From Lyophyllum atratum (lineage: Eukaryota; Basidiomycota; Agaricomycetes; Agaricales; Lyophyllaceae), in assembly GCA_014905825.1 (NCBI GenBank), contig JACGCN010000008.1, forward strand, positions 248,001 through 312,000: 64,000 nucleotides of DNA, given 5' to 3'. Made by a program: the position numbers and the translations under genes. Below, piece by piece: positions 9,041 to 20,010 of the stretch. The notes beneath the pieces were generated by a model that ran no database searches, had not been told where the DNA came from, and saw only the letters and a list, made by a program, of their open reading frames with translations. Every line of letters starts with the position of its first letter. The first letter of the stretch is position 1.

Positions 9041-10449
9041 TTACTCCAATCCATCATCAACATCAGCCTTCTCATTTCGCTTCAATCCTATGTCCTGGGC
9101 AAATGAGCGAACTGCCGGTGAGATGAATCTGTCATTCCGATTGGAATATCCTGGCGCCGAAATGCCAAGTCTCGTGATCACAGCATGCCGCATGAAGTGT
9201 GCATAGCAGACTCGATTTCCTCTTCCCCATTCCTCGACCTCATGCAATAAGAGATTTCCGCATAGCAGAATTGCAGTGCCAGGACCATAGGTGAATTCTG
9301 CTCCCAGCTCTGGGACCTTGAGCTTTGCTGTCTGGTAATTCCCACAAGCGATCAATAAATCATACCATGTGTACGATCCGTTTCGGTCACGATGCTCCCT
9401 GGTGATCCGATTAGAGATCACAGCTATCCCCGTGAAAGCGGACTCCCATTTCCCCGCGTACGGCGCTGTATCCTTCCGTTCCCGGATTCTAGCCAAAGCC
9501 TTCATGCCAGCATCATGAAGTTCAGGGTGTGCCACAGCAAGGATGCTGTTGCAAAACTTTGAAGTCTCAGCAATCGCTTCCATCCACTCTACGACGCCTC
9601 GATCAATGTTGTTGCGAATGGACAATGAAGTCACCAGGTGTGCGCGTGGGTTATTCTATGATAGAAATTGTTCATCTGATCCGAACTGAGGTTAATCAAC
9701 TTACTCCATGTCCTTGAGCAAACCATCCAGGGGAAAAGTCTCTCGATCCGCATGGAAGAGAATTAGGACCAGTGTGAGGAACAAAGTCGTTTGGGTTATT
9801 TCGGGATCCACGTTTTGATTTGGAGCATTTTGGAACATCCTCCAAGATATCTTTCAAATGGCTTGTTGCCATGTACAGCTCATTCTATTTATAGTCAATA
9901 ATTGCACATGTTTCTGAGTTGTGGACTCACATGCTGACGTGGAGAGAGGATGCCTGGTAGGTACCATATCAGTATATTTCCTGCCATGTCCACTACAGTG
10001 CATGGCTCCGAAATGGTCCCCAACGTTGGATTTTTCGCCAAAATATCACTGATGCGACCTGGTGACTTCAGGCCACTAACATCACAACCAATGTAGACTA
10101 TTCAAAATGTTGGGAAACAAGATAGCTCAAGCATCAAAGTAATCGTACCAGGGTTGAGAAACGCAGCAGTTGTAATCTTGATTAAATCTGTTTTTTCTTG
10201 TTCAAGCATTGGGCGAGCACGTCGTGTAGATCCGGACGGTGCCTTAAAAATGGGCCTAGACTTCAAATCAGAGTTGCAAGGCTATTAGAGTTCAGATGTG
10301 ACATACATGCCCGACACCGCTATCAAATTCAGCCTCTTTTGAAAGGCCATTTGAACCACTTCAGACAGTGGCTTTACTTCTGGCACTGGCTTTCTGGGCC
10401 GTTTTTCGCGTCCGCGGACTCTGCGCCTCCCTGAAGAGGTTTTCACCAT
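9041..10449 (-). CDS. TET/JBP-family 2-oxoglutarate/Fe(II) dioxygenase
   Basis: Five exons give a protein of about 400 aa, starting MVKTSSGRRR (ATG at 10449) and ending DVDDGLE. TET/JBP enzymes oxidise 5-methylcytosine or thymine in DNA and act in the nucleus. The double-stranded beta-helix lies in the last exon: the HxD iron-binding motif is in REHRDRNGSYTWYD (His near residue 287), the distal His is in NLLLHEVEEWGRG (near 337), and the 2-oxoglutarate-binding Arg follows in NRVCYAHF. The N-terminus is basic. Splice sites are good (GTATGT..CTAG; GTACGA..ATAG; GTGAGT..ATAG; GTAAGT..ATAG). All key residues are present and no frameshift is visible. Residence in a KDZ element matches the known fungal association. 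The substrate cannot be read from the sequence. Confidence 0.87.
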
Positions 10450-10879
10450 CTTCACACAAGATGTGCCTGTTCACGTTGCTTGTGACGCGACGGAAGAGCA
10501 GCGGCGTGGTTCAACTTTTTTTTGTTCACGTGGTAGTGGCGTGGGAATTCCTCGAGCCAGACTCTTGGACATGTGCAAAACTACGCAGTAGACTCAGACT
10601 CGCGGAGGAGAACAAAGCATAGACATAATGTATTGAGCTAAGTAAAATACATCAATAAATTTAGTCGGTACACACTGTTGTATGGCGTCCTCGTCCTTGA
10701 GGAATAGCGGAGCACGTTCAGCACGCCATGGAACTGGGGTTGTCAGTAGTTATAATAAAATAATAACACCATCAAGAGTTGAACGCTGGACCTTGCGCAA
10801 GTGATGACTAATCCACAAGTCGTTGGGCAACTCAAACCGCTAGGCCATGGGGCTGTTATCATTCTGCTTTACTGAAGAC
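10450..10879. other. TET/JBP upstream region with one tRNA-like sequence
   Basis: This is the promoter side of the dioxygenase gene. It is AT-rich and holds no convincing coding frame. A minus-strand tRNA-like sequence lies at 10770-10855. Confidence 0.5.
10770..10855 (-). tRNA. Degenerate tRNA-like sequence
   Basis: On the minus strand there is GCCCCATGGCCTAGCGG (A-box-like TGGCCTAGCGG) and GCGTTCAACTC (B-box-like). A possible anticodon arm GACT..TTGTGG..AGTC is imperfect, and the acceptor arm does not pair well. It is probably a tRNA pseudogene or the head of a SINE. Confidence 0.35.
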
Positions 10880-11815
10880 TACTGATTATGTTCGACAACG
10901 GACCCGTGCATGATGGTTATTGTGTTCGTTGTTGTTTGTTCCTCAACCTCCACCACCACCACCGTCGCCCCCCCCCCCGCTGTGTGCCCTCGGCGCTGCC
11001 GGCCAGTGCGCACCCCACGACGCCCAGGACGCCTCCCACGCCCCCTCAGGACCCCCGTGACCGTCGGAGACAACGAGAAGGGAAGGAAAGGCAGAGGAGG
11101 TAACCCAGGGCAGACCCCAGTTGGGGGAGAGCCGCGAGGTGCGCCCTCGCACCCCTCCCCGCTGCCACCACTGACCCCCCGGCATACAGCACGACCACAG
11201 GGGGCAACGACAACGGCCCCTGCGAGTCCGACCCGTCCACCCCGGCGCCACGTCACACGCCAAACGACGCGACTACCACCGCCACGTCGCGGCACGACGC
11301 CCTCGCCCGCCCGCTCCCTGCTGCCACCACTGACCCCCCGGCATACAGCACGACCACCGACGGACCGCACGCCCCTGCGAGCCCGCCCGCTCCCCGGCGC
11401 CACGTCACACGCCAAACGACGCGACTACCACCGCCACGTCGCGGCACGACGCCCTCGCCCGCCCGCTCCCCGCTGCCACCACTGACCCCCCGGCATACAG
11501 CACGACCACCGACGGACCGCACGCCCCTGCGAGCCCGCCCGCTCCCCGGCGCCACGTCACACGCCAAACGACGCGACTACCACCGCCACGTCGCGGCACG
11601 ACACCCTCGCCCGCCCGCTCCCCGCTCCGCCCCCACGTCGCCTTAGCCACGCGACACCGCATGCCCGCAACCACCACCGCCGCCATGTCACCCACCCACA
11701 TGCGAGGTGGGGTCGCCCGTGCCTCCAGCCGCGCATTCGTGCGCGGCCTTTCATTATTACTTTTAACTAGTCAATATCAATGTATTAGATAGTTTTGAAC
11801 AATACATTTCGTTTA
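10880..11815. mobile_element. GC-rich segment related to the hAT MITE interior
   Basis: This is a sharply GC-rich island in an AT-rich element. It contains CAGACCCCAGTTGGGGGAGA and the following GCCGCGAGGTGCG (11111-11143), which is the inverse of the stretch at 4319-4355 in the hAT MITE. The AT-rich tail near 11760-11810 (CTAATACATTG.., TAATGAAAGG on the minus strand) resembles 3770-3830. I could not find the TAGGCTTTC termini or a target duplication, so this is a truncated or divergent relative. The ORFs read here are low-complexity. Confidence 0.5.
11161..11640. repeat. Three tandem ~152-bp GC-rich repeats
   Basis: The marker CGTCACACGCCAAACGACGC occurs at 11251, 11403 and 11555, a period of 152 bp. 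The marker CTGCCACCACTGACCCCCCG occurs at 11162, 11321 and 11473. The third unit is truncated on its right. Confidence 0.8.
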
Positions 11816-12248
11816 TAATTCATGTTGCATGTTCATTTGGAGTCCTAACCTGACGTTAACCTCGATCAACCGGCAACTGCTACGAATTCTACTGTTCACA
11901 TCTCCTCGCGTGGGACGGGGCCCGAGCTTGTGTCTAAGAATAGATGGGCTTGGCATCTTTCGACATGGCAACGCGCACGTTGGCTGTGTTTGCCTCGGAA
12001 CTTTCCGGCCTGTATAAAGGATGAGCATGTTCAACTTCGATCCTTGATGCCCTTTTCCCTCCTCCCATCCATTGCGATGTTGCGGAAGATTCCGCCCTTG
12101 ACATTCTTGTCCTTCCTCGCCAGATGGACATAGAGTGTTTTTGGGTGAGAACCGAGGTGGCTCCTCGAGTTCTTTGAGTTGAATGCATGTTGCGTGGCCT
12201 TGGTATTGGGATTTCGGGTATCCTTTGGGTTGTGGGCTCCCTTGCATA

Positions 12249-12412
12249 TCAGTGCGCCTGGCTTCAGAGAGAGTCAGGGCCTGCCCCGATCTGAGAGTCG
12301 GGGATGAGTGCGTTTTTTTTGTAGTTGTTGGACTGATTACCTGCACGTAAGGGCGCCTGGCTTCAGAGAGAGCCAGGGCCTGCCCCGATCAGAGAGTTGG
12401 GGATAGGTGCAT
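12249..12412. repeat. Pair of direct repeats, ~57 bp, ~102 bp apart
   Basis: GCGCCTGGCTTCAGAGAGAG and the following CAGGGCCTGCCCCGATC occur twice, starting near 12251 and 12353. No coding function is seen in 11816-12480. Confidence 0.7.
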
Positions 12413-12489
12413 GGTTCTTGGTTTGGCTTCGACATTGCTGCTTGGCAGGAAACTCTGAGCTAGCGTCAGCCTCACCAATCAGGTTTTAT

Positions 12490-12880
12490 CTTCATGCCGG
12501 TTATCATGGTGAGTGTAGCTATGCACGCCATGTACGTACTCACCAATTTCATAGGTCATATTCTTTCATTCTCGTTATTATCATGCCGGTTATCATGGTG
12601 AGTCTAGCTATGCACGCCATGTACGTACTCACCAATTTCATAGGTCATATTCATGTTTTTCATTCTCGTTATCATGGTGAGTATGGCCTTGCATGCCATA
12701 TACCTACTCACGTCTTTCATAGGTTATATTCATTTTCTCTATTACAGTGAGTGTAGTCTTCCGAGCGATGCATGTACTTAGCAATTTTATAGGTCACATT
12801 TAGGTTTTTTTTGTGGTGGTGAGTATCTCCTTCTACCCCATGCACTTGCTGATGGCTTATTAGGTTATTTCGAATTTTCC
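12490..12880. repeat. Imperfect ~70-90-bp tandem repeats with recurring GTGAGT
   Basis: About five units are seen. Each carries ATCATGGTGAGTRTRGC followed by ATGCACGCCATGTACGTACT, CACC AATTTCATAGGTCATATT and a T-rich tail, decaying from left to right. The units stop before 12900. From 12880 to 13400 I see no gene, only AT-rich sequence. Confidence 0.65.
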
Positions 12881-13419
12881 CTATAACATAGTACGTTTTC
12901 TTTTATTATATGGGCGGAAGCTGATTTATTTTCTACGTTTCACAGGAATAGAGTGCTGGTAGTCAGGTATGTCTTTCTCCGTTTTCCTTTCTGTTACTTA
13001 TCAATTGCTTTATCTAGTCCCTCGATGATCCACTGCACCATTTCTTTGATTTTCTTTCGTTACGTAGACTTCTTTCGGACAGTACTTGTTTGCTGGTGGG
13101 GGCCCACATCAGCTTGCATTTGCTGCGCCACCTTTTTCTTCATACAATACCTAGCAGTTTCAGTTAGTTTATTTGTTAAGTCATACAAGTTTGTTGTTAA
13201 CTTAGTTTAGAGCCCAGTGTCTTGGATTAAAGATAATTTTTCGCTTTTTGAAGTGGCTAACCCTAACCCTAAGACGTTCAAATCAGGAAATTTACTGGGA
13301 GATAGCTTGATTAGGCAGTTATTTTCATTACACATGATTGGTACCTATAACAGGAAATTTTCGATAACAATCGCGTCAAGGCGATAGCCATCACACCAAT
13401 CGATGGGGCAAAAGTTTCT

Positions 13420-13428
13420 TATAAAAAG
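13420..13428 (+). promoter_or_regulatory. TATA box of the H3-mimic/PHD gene
   Basis: TATAAAAAG lies about 55 bases before the ATG at 13476, a normal spacing for a fungal TATA promoter with a short leader. Confidence 0.5.
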
Positions 13429-13475
13429 ACCATCTACCTTACAGTAATCTACCCCATCTTCCACATCCTCTTCAC

Positions 13476-15071
13476 ATGGCCAGAACCAAGAACACTGCTA
13501 GAAAAGTTATGGGCGGACCTGCCGAAAAATGTGATCTGGATGCCGACACTGCCACGGAGGTTGAGAATACCCTTCCTTCTCCTATTGCTGTTCCAGCTAG
13601 CAAGAGTGATGATACTGCCAACAACGTAAGTCTGTCTATTTTTTATAACAAACTGAAAAGCTCAAACATATTCAAGTTTTGCACCATCTGTCTCAATGGT
13701 GGAGATCTATTCATTTGTTCCTGCAGACGCACGGTATGCGCCCAGAACTGCCTACCTGGAGTAGACTTCTATGCGAACCTTGGCGATTTCACGTGTCCTG
13801 CGTGCTTTAAGAATAAAAACTCTGAAGAACCCTACAAGGTTATCTAGTCAATTTTCTCGATATTTTATGCTGACGTTCTGAATAGCCATTTTCGCAGTTG
13901 GATCAGCTGTTCGCTGTCCCTCTTACGCTAAACACTCGATCTCTGTTTCCATATATGGCCTCAGATTCTATGGTCATTCTGTCTCTTCGCCTGGAGGGCT
14001 CTTCTGCCATCTCTAGTGCTTCCAGTATTATTTACGCCCATCTATTCGATTATTTCGATCAGAAGGGGCCCATGCCTGATCTCGAGCTCATTGAGATTGT
14101 CTTTAATCTCAGTACCAAAAGCTCAAGGTCCAAGTATACGACAGATCTCGCGGCTATTCTTCCTCAACTGGCACGGTAAGTACAATTTAGCCTTAGTCAG
14201 ACTCAATTTTTCAAAATTGGTTGGACAGATTCAAACGTTTTCTAGTCTTTGTCGTTGGTCACTCGACTCCTGATACCGGAGACATCTGGATCAAGCCAGG
14301 ACCTAACCCTGCAGCTGCGAGTCCGGAGCAGGTAAATGTTATGCCTTGTTATATGCTACATATTTCTGATAGATCTATAGTTCTTCAACTGCATGTTCTC
14401 GCCAGCACTTTTAGCCCATATCAAACGTGATCCGGCAGCTAGTCTTTTCCTGATGCTTTGCGGTGGTCCGTTTCTGCATAAAGAAAGCTTCAAAGAGATT
14501 TTCGATTTTGTCACGCCGTGAGATTCAAGTCTACCTTTTGCATACATTATTCCAATCTAATTTACTGCCTAGTAATTTCTGGCTTACATGGGGCTTTACA
14601 AAAGCCGAATTCCATCCATCTATTGCTCATACCTTCTTGATGAAGGTCGCGGTTAGAATCTATATCAACCGTCAACCAGCTGTCCTGGATGATCTACTTC
14701 AAGGGGAGACAGACCTTGGTGCACATGCTGAAGGGGTTATCTGCTTTGTTGGAGCCAACATCAATCTCGTCGTCCATTACACCTGGCACCATGATTTCTT
14801 GCGGCCAAATGGGCAGAAGATCCCAGTCAGTTGTGAGAAGTGCTTCCGCATCAAGCATTGGGAAAAGGTCTCGACTTCAAAAAACGAACTTGTACTGCAA
14901 TGCAAATCTTGCAAATCGCAATCGACAATTCACTGCCCCCCACTGGAAGGCGCATTCAGTGTGTCCAAACATGCTAAGGGAGGTCATTCAACTGGGGCTT
15001 GGCAGGTGCAATACTTGAACAGCGATTCCGAGGTTGTGTCCAAAGGAGTCGCCATTCGTTATCCCTTGTAA
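13476..15071 (+). CDS. Histone H3-tail mimic with PHD-like zinc finger, KDZ cargo
   Basis: The protein starts MARTKNTARKVMGG. Without the Met this matches the H3 tail ARTKQTARKSTGG at 10 of 13 positions, keeping Arg2, Lys4, Arg8 and Lys9 but replacing Ser10 by Val. About residues 50-100 hold a PHD-like cysteine pattern (CTICLNGGDLFIC, CSCRRTVCAQNC, FTCPAC). Later exons form an uncharacterised globular region, and the last exon has a zinc-ribbon-like CEKC..CKSC. Introns with good signals lie near 13626 (GTAAGT), 14176 (GTAAGT), 14332 (GTAAAT) and 14517 (GTGAGA..CCTAG); the one near 13840-13894 starts with a weaker GTTATC. The gene converges on the next minus-strand gene. A chromatin role is inferred from the motifs only. 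Confidence 0.7.
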
Positions 15072-15290
15072 TTTGGACTATTATATCTTTACCATGAGCA
15101 CTACATCATCGGTCATTCAACTGATCTGCTTCAGAATACCACGTCACTCATGTTGTTACTTCTTGTAGAATTTTCGTCCCTATAATGTATCATGACATTC
15201 AACTGTTCACTATAGTCCATCATGACATTTAACTGTTGAGATACAAGTTCATAACATCAACTGTTGAGATACAAGTTTCTGGTCCTCAAA

Positions 15291-16696
15291 TCAATCTGTT
15301 TCATCTCCTGCCCCTTCCAGCTGTTTGATCTTTGCCTGTAAATCAGCAATGACAGACGCATGTGCAATTATTTCGGCATCTTTGTCTGCCATAACCTTTT
15401 GTGTCTCCTCCTGTAAGCTTTCCTTCTCTGCAATTGCGATTTGGAGCTCTTTAGCAATTTCTAAAGCTTCATTCCGTTTTGCTGCAAGAAGCCCAGATGT
15501 AAGAACTTGGAATTGATTAAGAATCTTTGCAGTATCTGCTTTGGCATCTCGTCTGAGCCGAGGGGAAGTATAGTGTGTGGCTGTAGATGCGCCTGTAGGC
15601 TGCTGCACTGCCAACACCATCCACAAATCACACTCTTCTGAAAGCCTTTCGCACTAGCAAGTGCAAGATATTCAGTTGTCAGTTTTGTTGAGAAAAATTC
15701 ATTAACACTGACACGCGAAACAAGCCCTTGAATCTCACGATTAAATCGTGCACTGACTTCAGATACTTTTGTCAGCTTGGGACGTAATGGCTTTGCACGA
15801 GGAATCACTGTCCCAAATTTTAGCAAGCTCTAAGGTCAGATATACGTCTCAAATGCTAGCTCACAATATTCCTGATTTCCACGTTTTACGCCAGCAACAA
15901 ATCCATGAGCGGCAGACTTTTGAGAGATTCTCAGACGCTTTGAAGAACCTGATGCTAGTAATGCCTCTTTATCCTGGCAAGCAGCAGGTGTTGAAAGTAC
16001 AGATTGGGAGCCAGCATCTGGTTCGGACGGTCCAGGTGTAAAAGTGGATTGTGACATTGGCTCGGAGCCGATATCTGATTCAGATGGTCCAAGTGTAAAA
16101 CGATAAAGAGATGTTGAAGACGCAAATTGACTTTGAGCGATTAACTGAGGATCAATTACAGGCTATGTTATAAATTTCTTCAGTATTGACCAGACTTGAT
16201 ATCACTCAGATCAGCTCGTACCTGAGGCTGAGATGGCGTCGGTGTTGTTAGATTTGGCAGGATTCCCGACCCTCCTAAAGGGGTCGAGAGAGTATACTGG
16301 ACCTGCTGAGACACTGTATTATTCTGTAGAGATGGAAGAGCAAAAGGATCTAGGTCTGCATTCTAGTAAAAATATAGTCAGTAATTTTTTCTTTTCATTT
16401 CTATGTTCTGCTCACCGGCTGTGCAGATTCACTTCCTATCTGGGGTTCTTGAGAACTGTTATTATTTGCATAGGATCCTTCTTGCTCCTGTATATCATTG
16501 TTAGGCGCATCTTTAAAAGTAGTAAAAAACGTACTCTTGACTTTAAAAAAGTCCTTCCTTTGACTGTATGAATGCATTCATCCCGCAATGGTCGATCTGG
16601 GCACTTATTGCATCTCGGAGGCTGGCGTGACACTGTGGGCCTCTTGAGAGGTGTGTGCTTCGCAGTTGGTTTACTTTGCCTGCGATCAGATGCCAT
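15291..16696 (-). CDS. Coiled-coil cargo protein with N-terminal Cys motif, function unknown
   Basis: The model starts MASDRRQSKPT (ATG at 16696). A basic N-terminus carries a short CNKCPDRPLRDEC motif, then comes a Gln/Asn/Ser/Pro-rich region with two copies of a LGPSESDIGSEP-like repeat (GPSESDIGSEP; GPSEPDAGSQS), a basic patch (KRLRISQK), and a C-terminal coiled coil of about 80 residues ending KQLEGAGDETD. Introns: GTACGT..ATACAG, GTGAGC..ACTAG, GTACGA..CATAG, GTGAGC..GACAG and one near 15600-15640. It is divergent from the KDZ transposase (185 bases between starts), suggesting a shared promoter. I know no matching family. A DNA- or chromatin-bound accessory protein is a possible role, not shown. 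Confidence 0.6.
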
Positions 16697-16880
16697 GAAA
16701 GTGTTGAGAATAATAAATCTCTTTTTATATCAATTACATTGTATTTGCTGCAAACAAAAGACGGTACATGAGAGATATACTGGTGAGGCTATAAATAAAT
16801 TTTTGGGCTTGGCGTAGCACAGGTTGACTATGATCCGACCAAGCATCAACTCAAACCGACACCCTTTATCCCTTTTCTCG
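16697..16880. promoter_or_regulatory. Shared divergent promoter of coiled-coil gene and KDZ transposase
   Basis: This 184-bp AT-rich gap separates two opposite start codons. A TATAAATAAA motif near 16790 suits the transposase, with the start chosen at 16881. The alternative in-frame ATG at 16830 would leave a very short leader. Confidence 0.5.
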
Positions 16881-19800
16881 ATGGATATCACACTGGATAA
16901 TCCTGCAACTTCTTCTAGCCTTGAAATCACACTTGATACTCCACCCAGCTCACCTCCTTTGCTATCACTTGATGACCCCACTGGACACTGTGATTCACAA
17001 AAGCGCTTACTGGAAGATATGGAACTTTTGATACCAAACCATGCGTCTCCTCAAAAAAGACAGCGTACTCGATTTCATGTTCAAAACAATCAGCTCAAGC
17101 GAGCACGCGTCAGGAAGCCAAGGCATGGAAACAGTGATCAAGAGGATTCTGTTCTGTCTACTACTGCTCAAAGTCCCATCGGATTTTGGACTGATGATAT
17201 GCATATGGCCTCCAACCCACAAGAATTTGACTCTGGATTACAAAATGATGTCCCTTCCTCTAATACTGGTTATTTGGCCTTTGTCGAAGCAGTATTTTGC
17301 AATGTTGCTGGTTTTTTCTGCCTTAAAAGAGATATATTCGTTGTGCAAGGGTGGAATGGCAGTCAAGGCAGAGCTACGGTGCGTAAATTCCAAAGGATGT
17401 TTTGACTGTTCTAACTTTGAATCAGAAAGAGTGGTATCACTTGCAGCTTGATAGGTCTTCACCGAAACTGGAACCTGTATGCTTATGCCCTATTGCTAAG
17501 CTGCTTGGAGAATGTGTCCACCAGGACTTCTTCAATGAGTTCGAAGTAGAAAACCCAGCAAGTTATGAAGGACAAAAGGATGGTACGGGAACTACATTGT
17601 TTCATTTGGAATACACTTCTGATTTCGAACATAGATGTCATCCTTTTTTGCAGAGATCTCAGGGAGACAGACTCAGTCAATCTTTTCTCTGTGGCGTCGG
17701 CCAAAAATCCTCATTTAGTCAAGTCAAGAAAGATTGTTGCCTATACAGGAGATGATAGAGGTACTGGATGCTGGACGTGTACAGCAGACAGCGGAAACTC
17801 TTGCGGTCATATATATCGAGCAAAGAATACTTTCCAGCAATTGTTGAAGGCAGATCCAAGTGCCAAGGATGACAGCGCAAGCAAAAATACACCTGCAGGT
17901 GCGAATTACATTCTAGATTGTACAACAAGTGCATTGATCACTTATAACTAGTTGCTGCTCATCGGGCCAATGTCCAGCAAATCCAGCCCGTCTCATATCT
18001 TCCAATTGCTATACCCACTTGGGCTGCCATTGATAGTGATGTGGAGTTATATCCCCAACCACTGCCCATTACAAAAAGCCCTGAAATCATCCCTCTCAGC
18101 CCATCCTCCCGATGTGCATGTGGTATTCTCTTTGATCCAGCTAAACCAACTGTGACAAAGAACTGTCTGCTCTATTCTCTCACCGAGCCTCTTGTATGCT
18201 CAATTCAACTACAAAAGTGCCAAAAATGCAATACCCGAGGCAATCGCTACATTGGTCCGGATTCTCGCCAGCTGGGAATTTTCAACTACAACAACCGACT
18301 TCTCTTTGCACATGACCTGTTGGACGAGTATACTATGGAGTACACCTCATCGGAGACTCCTTTTGTGGCATGGGTCCATGTCGTGTCACGGAGATATGCC
18401 AAGTACGCACAAGGGGCCACTTTTGTGGATGAAGGAACCTTCCGAAAAGTTTGGTTCGACTATGCACGGCTAGTCAATTTTAGCAATGACATGGCTTGTC
18501 CCAAATGTGGACCATGTCCTTCCGACGTTATCTGGGATGGGATCACATTGGGGTTCAATCAGAAACATCTTCTTCCCACCTTGTACCCACCAACCACACT
18601 CCACCCCAATTCGATTGAGCGCCGCTGCTCATATCCTAAAAAGCAAACATTGGTGTTAAACAAGGACTGCAGAAAGCTTCTGCAAAGTATCACTACTGGG
18701 CCATCATTGGTCCATGATGACAGCACAGGAAATGTTGAGGAGAGTGAAGACTCCGATGCAAGTGGTGCTGAAGAAGCCTCCTTGGAGTCAGCCAAGCAGC
18801 TCAAGAATATTCTTCAGCGAGTTCAAAAAATTCCGGAACTGGAGCAGCTATTAACAGCTGAGAACACATCATTGGCATCCTTGTTCACAAGATATAGTGG
18901 TTCGGCAGTCATCCTGGCCAAAATTGACTGCCCTAGACCTTACCGCAAGTTTTTTCAGCAGGTAAATTTCTGGTTGTATATCAATAAAGCTCTAATTGTG
19001 TCTTTCAGATTTCAACAAGTGACTCCATCCTGCAAATAGTCAATCGTCCTGCCCTTCGATTACTTCAGGAATTTATTGCAAACCCAAGGAGAGAAGTAAT
19101 GGAAAACCTCCTGGGCATTCCATGTCTCTACCACGTTATTCAGTTTGAATATGCGAAGGGCAGCTTATTACCTAAAGAGTTATTAGGTGTTCTACAATGG
19201 ATTGCCCAACGCACAATGGAGGTGCTAGATCGTCTACTGAATTATCCGGTGCCACCAGAAGACCCTTCTGCCAATGGGGCAGATAATGGCTGGGAAAAAG
19301 TGCGCCACAGCATTTCTTAGGTTTTATAAATGACGCTGACAGCAACTCTAGAGTGGATGCTATTATAGTATGCCTCAAATAAGGCATCGCCCAAAATATC
19401 CAAATCTCAAGCATGAAAATCGAGCTGAACCACTAAACCGTGGTGGAAAGTGCCAAAAGTATTATGGGGAATATGGCCAAAACAGGCTTACTGGAGGCAT
19501 CATGTGTGCTTGGTGTACCCATAGCATCTGCTATGGCTACCACTGCATTCCACAGAGTGAAGGGCGGAATGATGTATTCTCTGCTATGGTTACGCGCTGG
19601 CCAAATCCCCCAAAGAGAGTCATCTATGACTTTGCTTGTCAACTTGGCCCATACTGCAGAACAAGGGAACCAGAATTCTTTGCCGATACACAGTTCCTAA
19701 TTGACGACTTTCATGCCACTGGTCATACCCGATGTTCGGAAGCAGCCTTTCTTCGAACATATGCAGAGACCCAACCTCTCCTTGGAAGGATCAATCCAAG

Positions 19801-19948
19801 TGCTGCTGAATGTGGAAATGGTGGATTAGGAAGGATACGGAAATCAGTCAGCTATATGGGACAGGAGAGAGCAATAATATTTACCAAGGTTTTTCTCTCA
19901 GTTTGGAATCGGTCTAAAATACAAAGGATGTATCGTCATCAAAAGTAG
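16881..19948 (+). CDS. KDZ-type (Kyakuja-Dileera-Zisupton) DNA transposase
   Basis: Seven or so exons give about 900 aa starting MDITLDNPATSS. Cysteine clusters typical of fungal KDZ proteins follow in order: CLCPIAKLLGECVHQDFF, a SWIM-like GCWTCTADSGNSCGH, RCACGILFD, KCQKCNTRGNRYIG and CPKCGPCPSDVIWDGITLGF. The C-terminal catalytic half has YGEYGQNRLTGGIMCAWCTH, VIYDFACQLGPYC, DDFHATGHTRC and NPSAAECGNGGLGRIRKSVS. The conserved Asp/Glu residues lie in these blocks. Clean introns include GTGCGT..ATCAG at 17380, GTTATG..TTGCAG at ~17564, GTGCGA..ACTAG at 17901 and GTAAAT..TTCAG at 18961; the junction near 19305-19370 is uncertain. The reading frame appears intact. The enzyme would cut and move the surrounding element. 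Confidence 0.85.
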
Positions 19949-20010
19949 AAATATACATGTTGGAGTGGCTGGGACAGTAAAATTGAATTGGCCTCTGCAT
20001 GCCTGCATAC

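Noticed and set aside
10879..11754. Multiple GC-rich frames of 65-190 codons
   Set aside because: They read through 152-bp tandem repeats in several frames and strands. There are no protein-like features other than Arg/Pro/Thr or Gly/Val/Arg bias.
13256..13273. Telomere-like CTAACCCTAACCCTAA
   Set aside because: Only about two and a half units of the TTAGGG-type repeat are present, too few for an interstitial telomere claim.
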